Positions 46,655 through 56,263 are shown, counted from the first letter of the stretch. The stretch is DNA of 64,000 bases from Qipengyuania spongiae (GCF_026168555.1 NZ_CP092471.1:878501-942500); one strand, 5' to 3'. Made by a program: numbers and translations. The notes: a model not told the origin generated them from the letters alone.

Positions 46655-47590
46655 ATGACTGGGCAGCCCGCGATCCGCATCGACAATCTCGTGAAGCGCT
46701 ATGCGGGGACCGGGAGCGGTGACGACAAGCTGGCGCTGAAGGGCGTCAGCTTCGACGTGCCCCAGGGCGAGGTCTTCGGCCTGCTCGGCCCCAACGGCGC
46801 GGGCAAGTCGACGCTTATCAACATTCTCGCCGGTTTGGTCACCAAGACATCGGGCAATGCCGAGATCTGGGGCTTCGACATCGACGAACATCCCCGCAAC
46901 GCCAAGCGCAGCATCGGCATTGTCCCGCAGGAAATCGTCTTCGATCCCTTCTTCACCCCGTTCGAGGTGCTCGAGAATCAGGGCGGCTTCTACGGCATCG
47001 GCAAGGGCGAGCGGCGGAGCGAGGAGCTGCTGCGCGCGGTCCATCTGGCGGACAAGCGCGACGCCTATGCCCGCACGCTCTCGGGCGGCATGAAGCGCCG
47101 ATTGCTGATCGCCAAGGCGATGGTCCACTCGCCCCCGATCCTGGTGCTGGACGAGCCGACGGCGGGCGTCGATGTCGAATTGCGGCGGCAGTTGTGGGAA
47201 CTGGTGACCGAGCTCAACCGCGAGGGCGTGACGGTGGTCCTCACCACCCACTATCTCGAGGAAGCCGAGCAATTGTGCGACCGGATCGCGATCATCAATC
47301 ATGGCGAGCTGATCGCCAACAAGCCGACCCGCGACCTGATCGGCATGGCACGCGAGAAGATCGTCGCGATCACGGTCGACAAGGATATTGCCGGCCCGCC
47401 GATGGAAGAGGCGTTCCTCAAGGCCGAGGTGGTCGAGCCGCGCCGCATCGAGATTACCTACGATCGCGACGCGACCAGCGCGGGCCAGGTCCTCGCGCTG
47501 CTCCAGCAGCATGGCTATGCGATCGAGGATGTCACCACGCGGGAAGCCGATCTGGAGGACGTGTTCGTCCAGCTGACCGGCGCGGGCTAG
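46655..47590 (+). CDS. ABC transporter ATPase (ABC-2 type export)
   Basis: A 311-residue ATPase: Walker A GLLGPNGAGKSTL, signature LSGGMKRRL, Walker B ILVLDEPTAGVD, and H-loop TTHYLEEAEQ. The close match is the CcmA/NodI-like drug and polysaccharide exporters. No permease gene follows; a small unrelated gene lies convergent. The permease may be elsewhere. ATG 46655 is the natural start. Confidence 0.88.
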   Translation: MTGQPAIRIDNLVKRYAGTGSGDDKLALKGVSFDVPQGEVFGLLGPNGAGKSTLINILAGLVTKTSGNAEIWGFDIDEHPRNAKRSIGIVPQEIVFDPFFTPFEVLENQGGFYGIGKGERRSEELLRAVHLADKRDAYARTLSGGMKRRLLIAKAMVHSPPILVLDEPTAGVDVELRRQLWELVTELNREGVTVVLTTHYLEEAEQLCDRIAIINHGELIANKPTRDLIGMAREKIVAITVDKDIAGPPMEEAFLKAEVVEPRRIEITYDRDATSAGQVLALLQQHGYAIEDVTTREADLEDVFVQLTGAG

Positions 47591-47604
47591 GGGGCGGAGA
47601 TTTG

Positions 47605-47631
47605 CGGGCCGGGGGACGATGCGCCGGCCCG
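47605..47631. terminator. Putative bidirectional terminator
   Basis: A perfect 8-bp stem, CGGGCCGG (47605-47612) and CCGGCCCG (47624-47631), between the convergent ABC gene and the small leftward gene. No T run follows, so it is tentative. Confidence 0.45.
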
Positions 47632-47635
47632 GGCA

Positions 47636-47824
47636 TCAGCCCATGCGCCTGTTGCCGAGCCCTGCATCGTGAACCTTCTGCGCCTTCCAGACGAAAGGCG
47701 CGACCTCTTCCAGCGCGGTGCCGCAGTGCCGGCAACGTCCGACATGCCCGCCATGGGTCCGCCGGACGTTTGTAAGATCGACGCTGTGCCTGCCGAGCGC
47801 GCAGGTAAGATAAGCCAGCTTCAT
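47636..47824 (-). CDS. Small zinc-ribbon-like protein
   Basis: A 62-residue protein with a Cys/His cluster typical of zinc binding (YLTCALGRHSVDLT and GHVGRCRHCGTALE). No further domain is seen. ATG 47824 (MKLAYLT) has GGGAGGGG upstream; the frame extending to 47929 lacks a good start. Function unknown; such small proteins are frequent in sphingomonads. Confidence 0.6.
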   Translation of the reverse strand: MKLAYLTCALGRHSVDLTNVRRTHGGHVGRCRHCGTALEEVAPFVWKAQKVHDAGLGNRRMG

Positions 47825-48062
47825 AGCTGAACCCCTCCCGAAAAAATGTCTGGCCCCCGTCCGTCCGCTATTCGGCAACGGGCGGCTGTCCAACCCCCGC
47901 GGAGGCGAGCCGTTGGAGAATTGCGACACAAATGCGGCAAGAGCGACGGGGACGTCGCAAACTCGGGAATGTTAAGAGTTTTTTATCCTGCTTCGGGGGG
48001 AATTGCGTAAATCCTCCGGGAATTAGGATGGCCCATTCCAAACGCCCGAAAGGAGCAGCAGC

Positions 48063-48629
48063 TTGAGCTTTTTTTCAGCGATCGGCCTCGGCCCCCGACC
48101 CACCCCGACTCCCGCACCCGCGCCGGCCCCACCTCCGCCGCAATCCTCTCCCGCGGCGGAAACCTCGAACCCGCCGCCCGCTGCCAGCGAACCGCCTTCC
48201 AATGGCGCAGGCTCGCAGGGCAACCCTCCACCCAGCGAACCCGGCGTGACTTATCAGCCCTCGCCCCCGCCGAGCGAGCCAGTGACCTACGACGCGCCGC
48301 CGCCCGCACCGTCGGCGTCTCCCGAAGCGCCGTCGGCCGCCGGACCGGCTTCCCCGCTGGCTTCCGGCACCACCTCGTCCGCGCCGGTCGCGAGCAGCAC
48401 TCCCGACCGGCCAAGCCGCACCGCGCCGCTCCTCGGGGAAGCCAGCACGCTGACCGCAGCGAAGGGTTCGATCACCGAACAGGTCGCCGCCAGCCGCACT
48501 GTTTCCGCACCGCCGAGCGAGGCGGTCGCGGCGGGCGAAGCGGTCCGGCCCGACGTGGCCGAAGTGATCGCGGCGTTCACCAGCCAGTTTGCAGGCGCCG
48601 AGCGCCGCAATCTCGAAATGCTGCTCTGA
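48063..48629 (+). CDS. Proline/alanine-rich hypothetical protein
   Basis: A 188-residue protein, mostly disordered Pro/Ser/Ala (about 12-110), ending in a helical tail (VAEVIAAFTSQFAGAERRNLE). TTG 48063 follows a good AAAGGAG site. There is no signal peptide. No known domain; it may be a structural or chaperone-like protein. It precedes nadB by 121 bases. Confidence 0.6.
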   Translation: MSFFSAIGLGPRPTPTPAPAPAPPPPQSSPAAETSNPPPAASEPPSNGAGSQGNPPPSEPGVTYQPSPPPSEPVTYDAPPPAPSASPEAPSAAGPASPLASGTTSSAPVASSTPDRPSRTAPLLGEASTLTAAKGSITEQVAASRTVSAPPSEAVAAGEAVRPDVAEVIAAFTSQFAGAERRNLEMLL

Positions 48630-48750
48630 TCCTGTACCCGGCGAGCGTCGCACGCGCCTGATCCTGTCGGGCGCGGCGCGCTCGCCGGTCGGGCGAAGGC
48701 GCAGCCTCTTGCGCCGCGCCTTGCTTGCGTGTTGAAGCTTGGGAATGGCC

Positions 48751-50337
48751 ATGCCTTCTCACACGCACGACGTGCTTGTCATCGGTTCGGGCGCGGCCGG
48801 ACTGACCGCCGCGCTCGCGCTCGCCGAAACCCGCAAGGTCTGCGTCCTTGCCAAGGGCAGCCTGACCGGCGGCAGCACGGCCTGGGCGCAAGGGGGGATC
48901 GCCGCGGTCCTAGACGCCGGCGACACCTTCGAGGATCACGTGCGCGACACGATGATTGCCGGGGCGGGACTGAACGATCGCGAGGTGGTCGAATTCGTGA
49001 TCGAGCGCGCGCCGGCCAGCATCGACCGGCTGTCCGAGCTCGGCGTGCCCTTCAATCGCGAGAGCGGCGATCTCCATCTTACGCGCGAGGGCGGGCACAG
49101 CCACCGCCGGATCGTCCATGTCGACGATGCGACCGGCTGGGCTGTGCAGGAGGCGCTGCTCAACGCCGCGCGCGCCAATCCGAACATCACACTGGTGCCG
49201 GGCCAGACCTGCATCGACTTCATCACCGGGCGCAACCAGGTCGATTTCTCCGCAGCGGGCCGGGTCTGGGGCGTCTATGCTCTCGACGAGGCGAGCGGGC
49301 GGGTGATGAAGCATGTCGCGCGCGCCACCGTGCTGGCCGCGGGCGGCGCGGGGCGCGTCTACCAGTTCTCCACCGCCCCGCGCGGCGCGACCGGAGACGG
49401 GATCGCCATGGCCTACCGCGCCGGGGCGCGTGTTTCCAACATGGAAATGATGCAGTTCCACCCGACCTGCCTCTACAATCTGGAGGTCAAGAACTTCCTC
49501 ATTACCGAGGCGGTGCGGGGCGAGGGCGGGCGGCTGATCAATCCGGAAACCGGCGAGCGTTACATGGAGCGCTACGATCCCGAACGCATGGAGCTTGCCC
49601 CGCGCGATGTGGTCGCCCGCGCGAACGACGACCAGATCAAGCGCTACGGCCTCGATTTCGTCCACCTCGACATCAGCCACCAGCCCGCCGATTTCGTGCG
49701 GGGGCATTTCCCGACCATCCACGAGAAGCTGCTCTCGCTTGGCATCGACATGACGAAGGAGCCGATCCCCGTGGTGCCGGCCCAGCATTACACCTGCGGC
49801 GGCGTGGTCATCGGGCTCGACGCGCGGACCGATCTGCCGGGCCTGTGGGCGGCGGGCGAATGCACCGAGAGCGGTCTCCATGGCGCCAATCGTCTCGCCT
49901 CGAACTCGCTGCTCGAATGCTTCGTTTTCGGCGAGGCCGCCGCGCGCGACATTCTTGCCCACTGGGACGGGCTGGAGGCGGCGCCCGAGATCCTCGAATG
50001 GGACGAGAGCCGCGTCACCGATTCCGACGAGGAGGTGGTCATCAAGCAGAACTGGACCGAGATCCGCCGCTTCATGTGGAACTATGTCGGCATCGTGCGC
50101 ACCACCAAGCGGCTGGAGCGCGCGGCCAATCGGATCGAGATGCTCGGCAAGGAGATCGAGGATTATTACGGCAGCTTCCGGGTCACCACCGACCTCATCG
50201 AGCTGCGCAACCTTCACCAGGCCGCCGGGCTGATCGTTCAGAGCGCGCTCAAGCGCTACGAAAGCCGGGGGCTGCACTACACGATGGACTATCCCGACAC
50301 CGCCTCCATCGCCCGCGACACGGTGCTGGTGCCCTAA
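48751..50337 (+). CDS. nadB: L-aspartate oxidase
   Basis: A 528-residue FAD enzyme oxidising aspartate to iminoaspartate, the first step of NAD synthesis. FAD site DVLVIGSGAAGLTAALAL, then GGSTAWAQGGIAAV, the catalytic region HPTCLYNLEVKNFLITEAVR, VVPAQHYTCGGVVIG and GLHGANRLASNSLLECFVFG. ATG 48751 is preferred since GGGA lies 7 bases upstream; ATG 48745 is also possible. NadA and NadC are not in the window. Confidence 0.95.
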   Translation: MPSHTHDVLVIGSGAAGLTAALALAETRKVCVLAKGSLTGGSTAWAQGGIAAVLDAGDTFEDHVRDTMIAGAGLNDREVVEFVIERAPASIDRLSELGVPFNRESGDLHLTREGGHSHRRIVHVDDATGWAVQEALLNAARANPNITLVPGQTCIDFITGRNQVDFSAAGRVWGVYALDEASGRVMKHVARATVLAAGGAGRVYQFSTAPRGATGDGIAMAYRAGARVSNMEMMQFHPTCLYNLEVKNFLITEAVRGEGGRLINPETGERYMERYDPERMELAPRDVVARANDDQIKRYGLDFVHLDISHQPADFVRGHFPTIHEKLLSLGIDMTKEPIPVVPAQHYTCGGVVIGLDARTDLPGLWAAGECTESGLHGANRLASNSLLECFVFGEAAARDILAHWDGLEAAPEILEWDESRVTDSDEEVVIKQNWTEIRRFMWNYVGIVRTTKRLERAANRIEMLGKEIEDYYGSFRVTTDLIELRNLHQAAGLIVQSALKRYESRGLHYTMDYPDTASIARDTVLVP

Positions 50338-50353
50338 CGAAGCAGGAGAGGAC

Positions 50354-51241
50354 ATGCCCGAGACCACCGCCAATTCGATCACGCTCCATTACGAGGACCA
50401 TGGCGATCCGGCGAACACGCCGATTCTGCTGGTCATGGGGCTGGGCGCGCAGATGACGCTGTGGCCGATCGAACTGGTCGAGGCGCTGGTGGAGCGGGGC
50501 TTCCGCGTGATCCGTTACGACAATCGCGACATCGGCCTCAGCCAGAAGATGGACGGGGCAAAGGTGCCGGGCATGGTGCGGCACATGATCATGCGGCGGA
50601 TCGGGTTTCGCCCTGCCGTGCCCTACACGCTTGCCGACATGGCGGCGGACGGGATCGGGCTGCTCGACGCGCTCGACATCGCCCGCGCGCATGTCGTGGG
50701 CGCTAGCATGGGCGGGATGATCGCGCAGCTGATGGCGGTGAATCATCCCGAGCGCCTGCTCTCGCTCACCTCGATCATGTCGACCACCGGCAATCCCCGC
50801 CTGCCGGCCGCCGAGCGTGCCGCGATCAGGGCTCTGACCGCGCGGCCCGCCTCGCTGGAGGAAGAGGCGCTGGTCGAGCACGGATTGCGAGTCGCCGGTG
50901 CGATCGGCAGCCCAGGCTACCGCCCCGATCCCGAACGGCTGCGAGCGAGGGTCCAAGAGAACGTGCGCCGTTCGGTCTATCCCGCCGGGCTCCCACGCCA
51001 GATGGCCGCGATCATCGACGATGGCGATCGCCGGGCGAGGCTGGCGGAGGTGAAAGTCCCGACGCTCGTGCTCCATGGCGAGGCCGATCCGCTGGTCCGT
51101 CCGGAGGGCGGCAGGGACACCGCCGCCGCAATTCCTGGCGCACGCCTGAAGACGATTCCCGGCTGGGGCCACGACCTGCCGGCGGAGCTGGTCGACGAAC
51201 TGGCCGATGCCATCGCGGAGCACGCGGCCACAGCCGCCTGA
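50354..51241 (+). CDS. Alpha/beta hydrolase
   Basis: A 295-residue alpha/beta hydrolase with the nucleophile elbow GASMGGM (about residue 118), the oxyanion region LVMGLGAQMTLW near 33, the acid in HGEADPLVRPEG and the histidine in PGWGHDLP near 270. It resembles esterase/epoxide hydrolase-type proteins; the substrate is unknown. It lies 16 bases behind nadB with AGGAG and may be in one operon. Confidence 0.87.
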   Translation: MPETTANSITLHYEDHGDPANTPILLVMGLGAQMTLWPIELVEALVERGFRVIRYDNRDIGLSQKMDGAKVPGMVRHMIMRRIGFRPAVPYTLADMAADGIGLLDALDIARAHVVGASMGGMIAQLMAVNHPERLLSLTSIMSTTGNPRLPAAERAAIRALTARPASLEEEALVEHGLRVAGAIGSPGYRPDPERLRARVQENVRRSVYPAGLPRQMAAIIDDGDRRARLAEVKVPTLVLHGEADPLVRPEGGRDTAAAIPGARLKTIPGWGHDLPAELVDELADAIAEHAATAA

Positions 51242-51716
51242 GCACCATCCCCAGCAAGCGCGCCGGATTCGATAATTGCCGGTACGGATTCGATTGCTTC
51301 ACAAGCCGCGCCGCGCGCTTTTGCCCGCCAAAATTTTTTCCCGGATTCATTTTCGTGCTTGCGCCCTCGCGAAGTCCAGCTTGGTCCACGCGTCGCTGCG
51401 TTGCATCGCTGCAATACACGTGGTCTGGCGGCTGCCGATTGGGCTCGAAGAGCCATCGACGGCCTTGCATAGACGGGCCGAGTGATTCAGTATTTAGGTC
51501 CGGGCAGCAGGGGGACCCACAAGACCTAGCGTCGTCAGGCCGCATACCCATATTGCGGCGAAACGGTGCGAAAGGCGCCTTGTGGTCAAACCGGGGGAAA
51601 AGTTTAGCCCCCGCCGCCCGGTCAAAATGCTAGAGCGGGGCTTGCCCGTTCGAATCGAACACATGCGGAACATGGGGCGACAGGCGCCGGTTCGGCAAAC
51701 AGCGGAGCGGGCACAG
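51242..51716. other. Long leader region before nrdA
   Basis: 475 bases with no supported gene. An in-frame nrdA extension to 51582 is open but has no signal. The only recognised site is the possible NrdR box at 51517-51532. The T-loop-like GTTCGAATC at about 51646 is not part of a tRNA. Confidence 0.5.
51517..51532 (+). promoter_or_regulatory. Possible NrdR box
   Basis: CCACAAGACCTAGCGT is close to the 16-base palindromic form of NrdR boxes in Alphaproteobacteria (CACAAGATCTAGTG-like). It lies about 185 bases upstream of nrdA. NrdR represses ribonucleotide reductase genes when dATP is high. Only one clear box is seen, although tandem boxes are usual. Confidence 0.35.
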
Positions 51717-53759
51717 ATGGATTTCAGAATTGGGGACGATGCGGCGATGAATCTCGACGGCGAGACACAGGAAATCGAGCGCGATGCGCCCGCTCCTGCG
51801 CAGGCACCGGCAACAGCGCCGGAGAAGGCAGTGACCATGAACGCGAAAGACACGGGCAGCGAAGCGCTCACCAGCGCGACCGCATCGGCGATGGGGGAAG
51901 CGGCCAAGGCGCTCGCTGCCGCGCCCGCGCCCGACAGCAAGAAAGTGCTCGACCGCCGCTTCACGGTCGAGACCGATCAGGCGCGCGATGCCAACCTCAC
52001 CGAATTCGGCAAGGAAACGCTGATCGACCGCTATCTGCTGCCGGGCGAGACCTTTCAGGACCTCTTCGCACGCGTGGCCGATGCCTATGCCGACGATCAG
52101 GAGCACGCTCAGCGGCTCTACGATTACATTTCCAAGCTGTGGTTCATGCCCGCGACCCCGGTGCTGTCCAATGGCGGCACCACGCGCGGCCTGCCGATCT
52201 CGTGCTATCTCAACAGCGTCGAGGACAGCCTCGACGGGATCGTCGGCACCTGGAACGAGAATGTCTGGCTCGCCTCCAAGGGTGGCGGCATCGGCACCTA
52301 TTGGGGCAATGTCCGCGGCATCGGCGAGCCGGTCGGCCTCAACGGCAAGACCAGCGGCATCATTCCCTTCGTCCGCGTGATGGACAGCCTGACGCTGGCG
52401 ATCAGCCAGGGATCGCTGCGGCGCGGTTCGGCGGCGTGCTATCTCGACGTCAGCCACCCCGAGATCGAGGAATTCCTCGAGATTCGCAAACCGTCGGGCG
52501 ACTTCAACCGCAAGGCGCTCAACCTGCATCACGGCGTGCTGCTCACCGATGCCTTCATGGAGGCGGTGCGCGAGGGCGCCGAGTTCGACCTCGTCAGCCC
52601 CAAGGACGGTTCGGTCCGCAAGACGGTCGACGCGCGCAGCCTGTTCCAGAAGCTGGTCGAGACCCGGCTGGCCACCGGCGAGCCCTATATCGTCTTCTCC
52701 GACACGGTGAACCGGATGATGCCCAAGCATCACCGCGAACTGGGCCTAAAGGTCTCGACTTCGAACCTGTGCTCGGAAATCACCCTGCCGACCGGCATCG
52801 ACCATCTCGGCAACGACCGCACGGCGGTCTGCTGTCTCTCCTCGCTCAACCTCGAGAAGTGGGAAGAGTGGGAAGGCGACAAGCGCTTCATCGAGGACGT
52901 GATGCGTTTCCTCGACAACGTGCTGCAGGACTATATCGACCGTGCGCCGGACGAGATGGCCCGCGCCAAATATTCCGCCGCGCGCGAACGCAGCGTCGGC
53001 ATGGGCGTGATGGGTTTCCACTCCTTTCTGCAGAAGAAGAACATCGGCTTCGAAAGCCCGATGGCCAAGGTGTGGAACCTGAAAATGTTCAAACACATCA
53101 GCGCCAAGGCGGAAGAGGCCAGCATGGTCCTCGCCAACGAGCGCGGGCCGTGCCCGGACGCCGAGGAAACGGGCGCGATGGAGCGGTTCAGCTGCAAGAT
53201 GGCCATCGCGCCGACCGCGTCGATCAGCATCATCTGCGGCGGCACCAGTGCCTGCATCGAGCCGATCCCGGCCAATATCTACACGCACAAGACCCTGTCG
53301 GGCAGCTTCGTGGTCAAGAATCCGTATCTGGAAAAGCTGCTGGACAAGAAGAGCAAGAACTCGGTCGCGGTGTGGAACTCGATCCTCGAGCGGGGCGGGA
53401 GCGTTCAGCATCTCGACTTCCTGACGCCGGAAGAAAAGGCGACCTTCAAGACCAGCTTCGAGATCGACCAGCGCTGGCTGCTCGAATTCGCCGCCGACCG
53501 CTCGCCCTTCATCGATCAGGCGCAGTCACTGAACCTGTTCATCCCGGCCGATGTCGACAAGTGGGACCTGATGATGCTCCACTTCCAGGCATGGGAGAAA
53601 GGCATCAAGTCGCTCTATTACCTGCGTTCGAAGAGCGTCCAGCGTGCCGGCTTCGCGGGCGGCGTCGAAGCGGACAACACCTCTGATGCGGCGAAATACG
53701 AGCTGATGGCAGGGGCGGGCGAGCAGACCGATTACGAGGAATGCCTGGCCTGTCAGTAG
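51717..53759 (+). CDS. nrdA: Ribonucleoside-diphosphate reductase, alpha subunit (class Ia)
   Basis: A 680-residue catalytic subunit making dNDPs. The catalytic region has SNGGTTRGLPISCYLNSVED (active-site Cys), NLCSEITLP, CCLSSLNLEKW and the C-terminal redox pair ECLACQ. The N-terminal 80 residues are Ala-rich, unlike the compact domain of other alpha subunits, and the ATP-cone is not recognised. ATG 51717 has GGAG upstream. Its partner nrdB lies 3.3 kb downstream rather than next to it. Confidence 0.95.
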   Translation: MDFRIGDDAAMNLDGETQEIERDAPAPAQAPATAPEKAVTMNAKDTGSEALTSATASAMGEAAKALAAAPAPDSKKVLDRRFTVETDQARDANLTEFGKETLIDRYLLPGETFQDLFARVADAYADDQEHAQRLYDYISKLWFMPATPVLSNGGTTRGLPISCYLNSVEDSLDGIVGTWNENVWLASKGGGIGTYWGNVRGIGEPVGLNGKTSGIIPFVRVMDSLTLAISQGSLRRGSAACYLDVSHPEIEEFLEIRKPSGDFNRKALNLHHGVLLTDAFMEAVREGAEFDLVSPKDGSVRKTVDARSLFQKLVETRLATGEPYIVFSDTVNRMMPKHHRELGLKVSTSNLCSEITLPTGIDHLGNDRTAVCCLSSLNLEKWEEWEGDKRFIEDVMRFLDNVLQDYIDRAPDEMARAKYSAARERSVGMGVMGFHSFLQKKNIGFESPMAKVWNLKMFKHISAKAEEASMVLANERGPCPDAEETGAMERFSCKMAIAPTASISIICGGTSACIEPIPANIYTHKTLSGSFVVKNPYLEKLLDKKSKNSVAVWNSILERGGSVQHLDFLTPEEKATFKTSFEIDQRWLLEFAADRSPFIDQAQSLNLFIPADVDKWDLMMLHFQAWEKGIKSLYYLRSKSVQRAGFAGGVEADNTSDAAKYELMAGAGEQTDYEECLACQ

Positions 53760-53920
53760 AGGGCAGGCGGTATTCGTTCATCGCCCGCGCTGGCAGCTTC
53801 CGCGCCCGATTGCGGGCGTTCACGACACCCACGGCGCCACCTGAAAGCCGTCACGCGGCTAGATAACGATGGTCGCAGGCGAAATGGCGGAAAATGGGGT
53901 GGGGAGCGGACATTTGAGCG

Positions 53921-54187
53921 TCAGCATGGTCTATTCCACGGCTGTTTGCGTTCCCGAAACCAAAGGACGCCTCGCCAAAGAAAGATTAGAGACCAAGGTA
54001 TCATCCAAAGCGCGACATAGATCACCATGGCACCCGTAGGGGAACCCAGCCAAATTAGGAGCAGCAGCGGTCCTAATACGATGACCCAATAGATGTTTGT
54101 TCTGTATGGGAACCCATCGACGACCCAATCTACCCATCTGATGAACTTTCTGCGCTCAAGCCTAGAAAGTGCAGAAGAGAAGATCAT
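53921..54187 (-). CDS. Hypothetical small membrane protein
   Basis: An 88-residue protein with two predicted membrane helices (IYWVIVLGPLLLLIWLG and MVIYVALWMIPWSLIFLW). It is in an AT-richer patch that may be recent. ATG 54187 lacks a strong ribosome site. No family recognised. Confidence 0.45.
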   Translation of the reverse strand: MIFSSALSRLERRKFIRWVDWVVDGFPYRTNIYWVIVLGPLLLLIWLGSPTGAMVIYVALWMIPWSLIFLWRGVLWFRERKQPWNRPC

Positions 54188-54336
54188 TGATGAGAGTTAG
54201 CACTTGCGCGCCGACGTTGGCAATGAGGTCGCTAGCTGCTGGTCTCTTTTCGGCTAGTGAGCTGACGTAGCCGCCAGTTCGCTTGCAAGTCACCCGCCCA
54301 CTCCGTCCAAAGGCTGCTTCTGGGCTGAGACGCGGC

Positions 54337-54846
54337 CTAAGTCGGACCTCCAAGTGGTAGGCGCATCAACAGTTCGTCAAAATAATCCGAACCGATTTTG
54401 ATGGCGCGCGGCTCGCGCCCGTATTCCACGAAGCCAGCAGCGGCATAAAGGCGATGTGCCGCCTTGTTGTCTGCAACGACTGTTAGCAAGACTTCCTCAC
54501 AGCAGGTTCGCGAATGAGTGAGAACCTGGCGCAAAAGACGCTTGCCAATACCACAGCCTCTCGCTTCCGGTCGGACGAACATACCCCACAAATGGCCTTT
54601 GTGGCGCAACTTCGTCTTCTCCCGCAGCGCAAGTCCCGCACAGGCAACGAGTTCTTTACCTGACCATATACCGAACACTCCCCCATCCTTCAGCCGCTCG
54701 GCAAAAACATCGTTCTTGAGCAAGGTTTCTTCTTCAAACGAAGAGCCAAAAGACTCCGGGTGCAAGCGCAAAGCTAGAAGACGAAGTTCACGGTAGTGGA
54801 CCGCGTCGTCCAATCTCAGTGGCCTGATCTTGGAACCATCGCCCAT
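54337..54846 (-). CDS. GNAT family N-acetyltransferase
   Basis: A 169-residue acetyl-CoA transferase. The acetyl-CoA motif is MFVRPEARGCGIGKRLLRQV, followed by LTVVADNKAAHRLYAAAGFVE. Substrate unknown. ATG 54846 with GGGAGAA upstream is chosen; the frame extends to 54903. It lies in the AT-richer patch. Confidence 0.85.
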   Translation of the reverse strand: MGDGSKIRPLRLDDAVHYRELRLLALRLHPESFGSSFEEETLLKNDVFAERLKDGGVFGIWSGKELVACAGLALREKTKLRHKGHLWGMFVRPEARGCGIGKRLLRQVLTHSRTCCEEVLLTVVADNKAAHRLYAAAGFVEYGREPRAIKIGSDYFDELLMRLPLGGPT

Positions 54847-55019
54847 TTTAACTTCTCCCACGTGTTGAAGAAGACGATCGCACGAGGCGGCTGATCTCGG
54901 CAATGGGGTCGGTTTCCGCCATCACCAAAATCCGGGCTGCCGAACCTACGTCCGCTTTCGCGCCCCAATAGCCGACAGTCACAAGCCCACCCAATCGCGG
55001 CCAATCCCACTTCCCACGC

Positions 55020-55031
55020 GGGGGGGGGGGG
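55020..55031. repeat. Run of 12 G
   Basis: A homopolymer of twelve G directly before GATTTCC, 68 bases upstream of the gene at 55099. Such tracts are prone to slippage and to sequencing error. Confidence 0.8.
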
Positions 55032-55098
55032 ATTTCCCCGTGAACCCCTTTGCCTCCCGTCCGTTGCCCTATCGAACGGACACACGAAGGAGATATCC

Positions 55099-55473
55099 AT
55101 GAACGACGATCGCATCTGGGAATTCGAGCGCGAACTGTGGCTGGGCGGCGGGGACGTCTATCGCGAGAACGTGGCGGAGGATTGCGTCATGGCGCTCCCC
55201 GCCGAACCCTTCCTCTACGACCATAGCTCGGCGACCGAGGCGGTCGAGAAAACGCCTCGCTGGAGCGAAGTCGAATTTGCCGACACGCGCGTGACCCGGC
55301 CCGAAGAGGGTCTGATCGTGATCGGATACCGCGCTCATGCGCGTCGTGACGACGAGGACTACCATGCCCTGTGCACCAGTACGCTACGCCGGATCTCGCA
55401 TGAGAACTGGGTCGTGGTGCAGCACCAGCAGACCCCGTTCGGCGTCGAGGTGAAGGACCCCGACGCTGCCTGA
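55099..55473 (+). CDS. Hypothetical NTF2-like (DUF4440-type) protein
   Basis: A 124-residue protein with a SnoaL/DUF4440-like start (IWEFERELWLGGGDVYRENV) and end (NWVVVQHQQTPF). AAGGAG precedes ATG 55099. Catalysis is not evident. It ends with a hairpin terminator shared with the opposite gene. Confidence 0.72.
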   Translation: MNDDRIWEFERELWLGGGDVYRENVAEDCVMALPAEPFLYDHSSATEAVEKTPRWSEVEFADTRVTRPEEGLIVIGYRAHARRDDEDYHALCTSTLRRISHENWVVVQHQQTPFGVEVKDPDAA

Positions 55474-55483
55474 TGCCTTAGCC

Positions 55484-55518
55484 GGGAGGAGCGTGCGATC
55501 GGCTCGCGCGCTCCTCCC
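55484..55518. terminator. Bidirectional hairpin terminator
   Basis: Perfect 10-bp stem GGGAGGAGCG (55484-55493) and CGCTCCTCCC (55509-55518), between the NTF2-like gene and the convergent DUF2171 gene. No T run. Confidence 0.6.
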
Positions 55519-55529
55519 AGGGCTGAATG

Positions 55530-55796
55530 CTACTCGTCGCCTTCCTCTTCGAAGGTGACTGCGTTGGCCGCCGTTGCGCTCAGGCGCACCTTGTCGCCCT
55601 CGATCTCCGCCACGAGACCGGTCGAGATAAAGTGGTGGTGGTTTTCGTGGGCGCCGGTCGCACCTTCGATCTGCGCGCCCGAATCCTTCTTCGTCAGCTT
55701 GATCCGATCGCCCTCGATACGGTCGACCGTGCCGACATGGACGCCGTCGGCGCCGATCACTTCCATGTGTTCCCTGATCTGGCTGGTATCGGTCAT
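55530..55796 (-). CDS. DUF2171 family protein
   Basis: An 88-residue beta-rich protein of DUF2171: IREHMEVIGADGVHVGTVDR, IEGDRIKLTKKDSG and HHHFISTGLVAEIEGDKVRL, a PRC-barrel-like core. A tandem relative lies at 55933. It has an AAGGAGAG site. The function is unknown; relatives are linked to stress. Confidence 0.85.
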   Translation of the reverse strand: MTDTSQIREHMEVIGADGVHVGTVDRIEGDRIKLTKKDSGAQIEGATGAHENHHHFISTGLVAEIEGDKVRLSATAANAVTFEEEGDE

Positions 55797-55876
55797 GTCG
55801 CTCTCCTTGCTGGGTTCATACGACTATCTCAATTCGCCGCGCCCGACTTCGCTCCCGGAAATCAACTCCGGATGCG

Positions 55877-55912
55877 ACGAACCCCGCCGACCGCGAGGCC
55901 GACGGGGTTCGT
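55877..55912. repeat. Hairpin between the two DUF2171 genes
   Basis: A perfect 10-bp stem (55877-55886 with 55903-55912) with a 16-base GC-rich loop; it lies 20 bases beyond the stop of the upstream DUF2171 gene and could end or attenuate its transcript. No T run. Confidence 0.5.
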
Positions 55913-55932
55913 TGTTCGCGAGTGCAAACGGA

Positions 55933-56163
55933 TCAGGCGTTGGCGCCGGTTCCGCCCGGAACGGTCGCGCCCGCCTTGAGGTAGACACGGTTGTCATCGA
56001 TCTTCTCGACATCGTCGAGCTTCACCATGTGGTGCATACCGTCCGAACTGTCGGACTTGGTGAGCTTGATCATGTCGTCCTTGACCTCGTCGACCGTGCC
56101 GATGTGCTGGCCGTTGGCGTCGGTGACTTCCATGTGTTCCTTGATGCGGATCTTCTCGAACAT
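55933..56163 (-). CDS. DUF2171 family protein (second copy)
   Basis: A 76-residue protein closely similar to the 55530 gene: IKEHMEVTDANGQHIGTVDE, DDMIKLTKSDSSDGMHHMVK. The pair is a tandem duplication that has diverged. ATG 56163 has GAAAGGCAA upstream; the frame runs on to 56661 without a start signal. Function unknown. Confidence 0.83.
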   Translation of the reverse strand: MFEKIRIKEHMEVTDANGQHIGTVDEVKDDMIKLTKSDSSDGMHHMVKLDDVEKIDDNRVYLKAGATVPGGTGANA

Positions 56164-56263
56164 GCAATTGCCTTTCGTGATTGGGTATATGTCCGAGTAA
56201 CGAGTGGACCGCCCCGTCGTTCCTCGATTTACCGGGGTTGTGGCACGGCTCGCTCGAACGCGA

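Noticed and set aside
51640..51660. T-loop-like GTTCGAATC suggesting a tRNA
   Set aside because: No acceptor stem or anticodon arm can be drawn around it.
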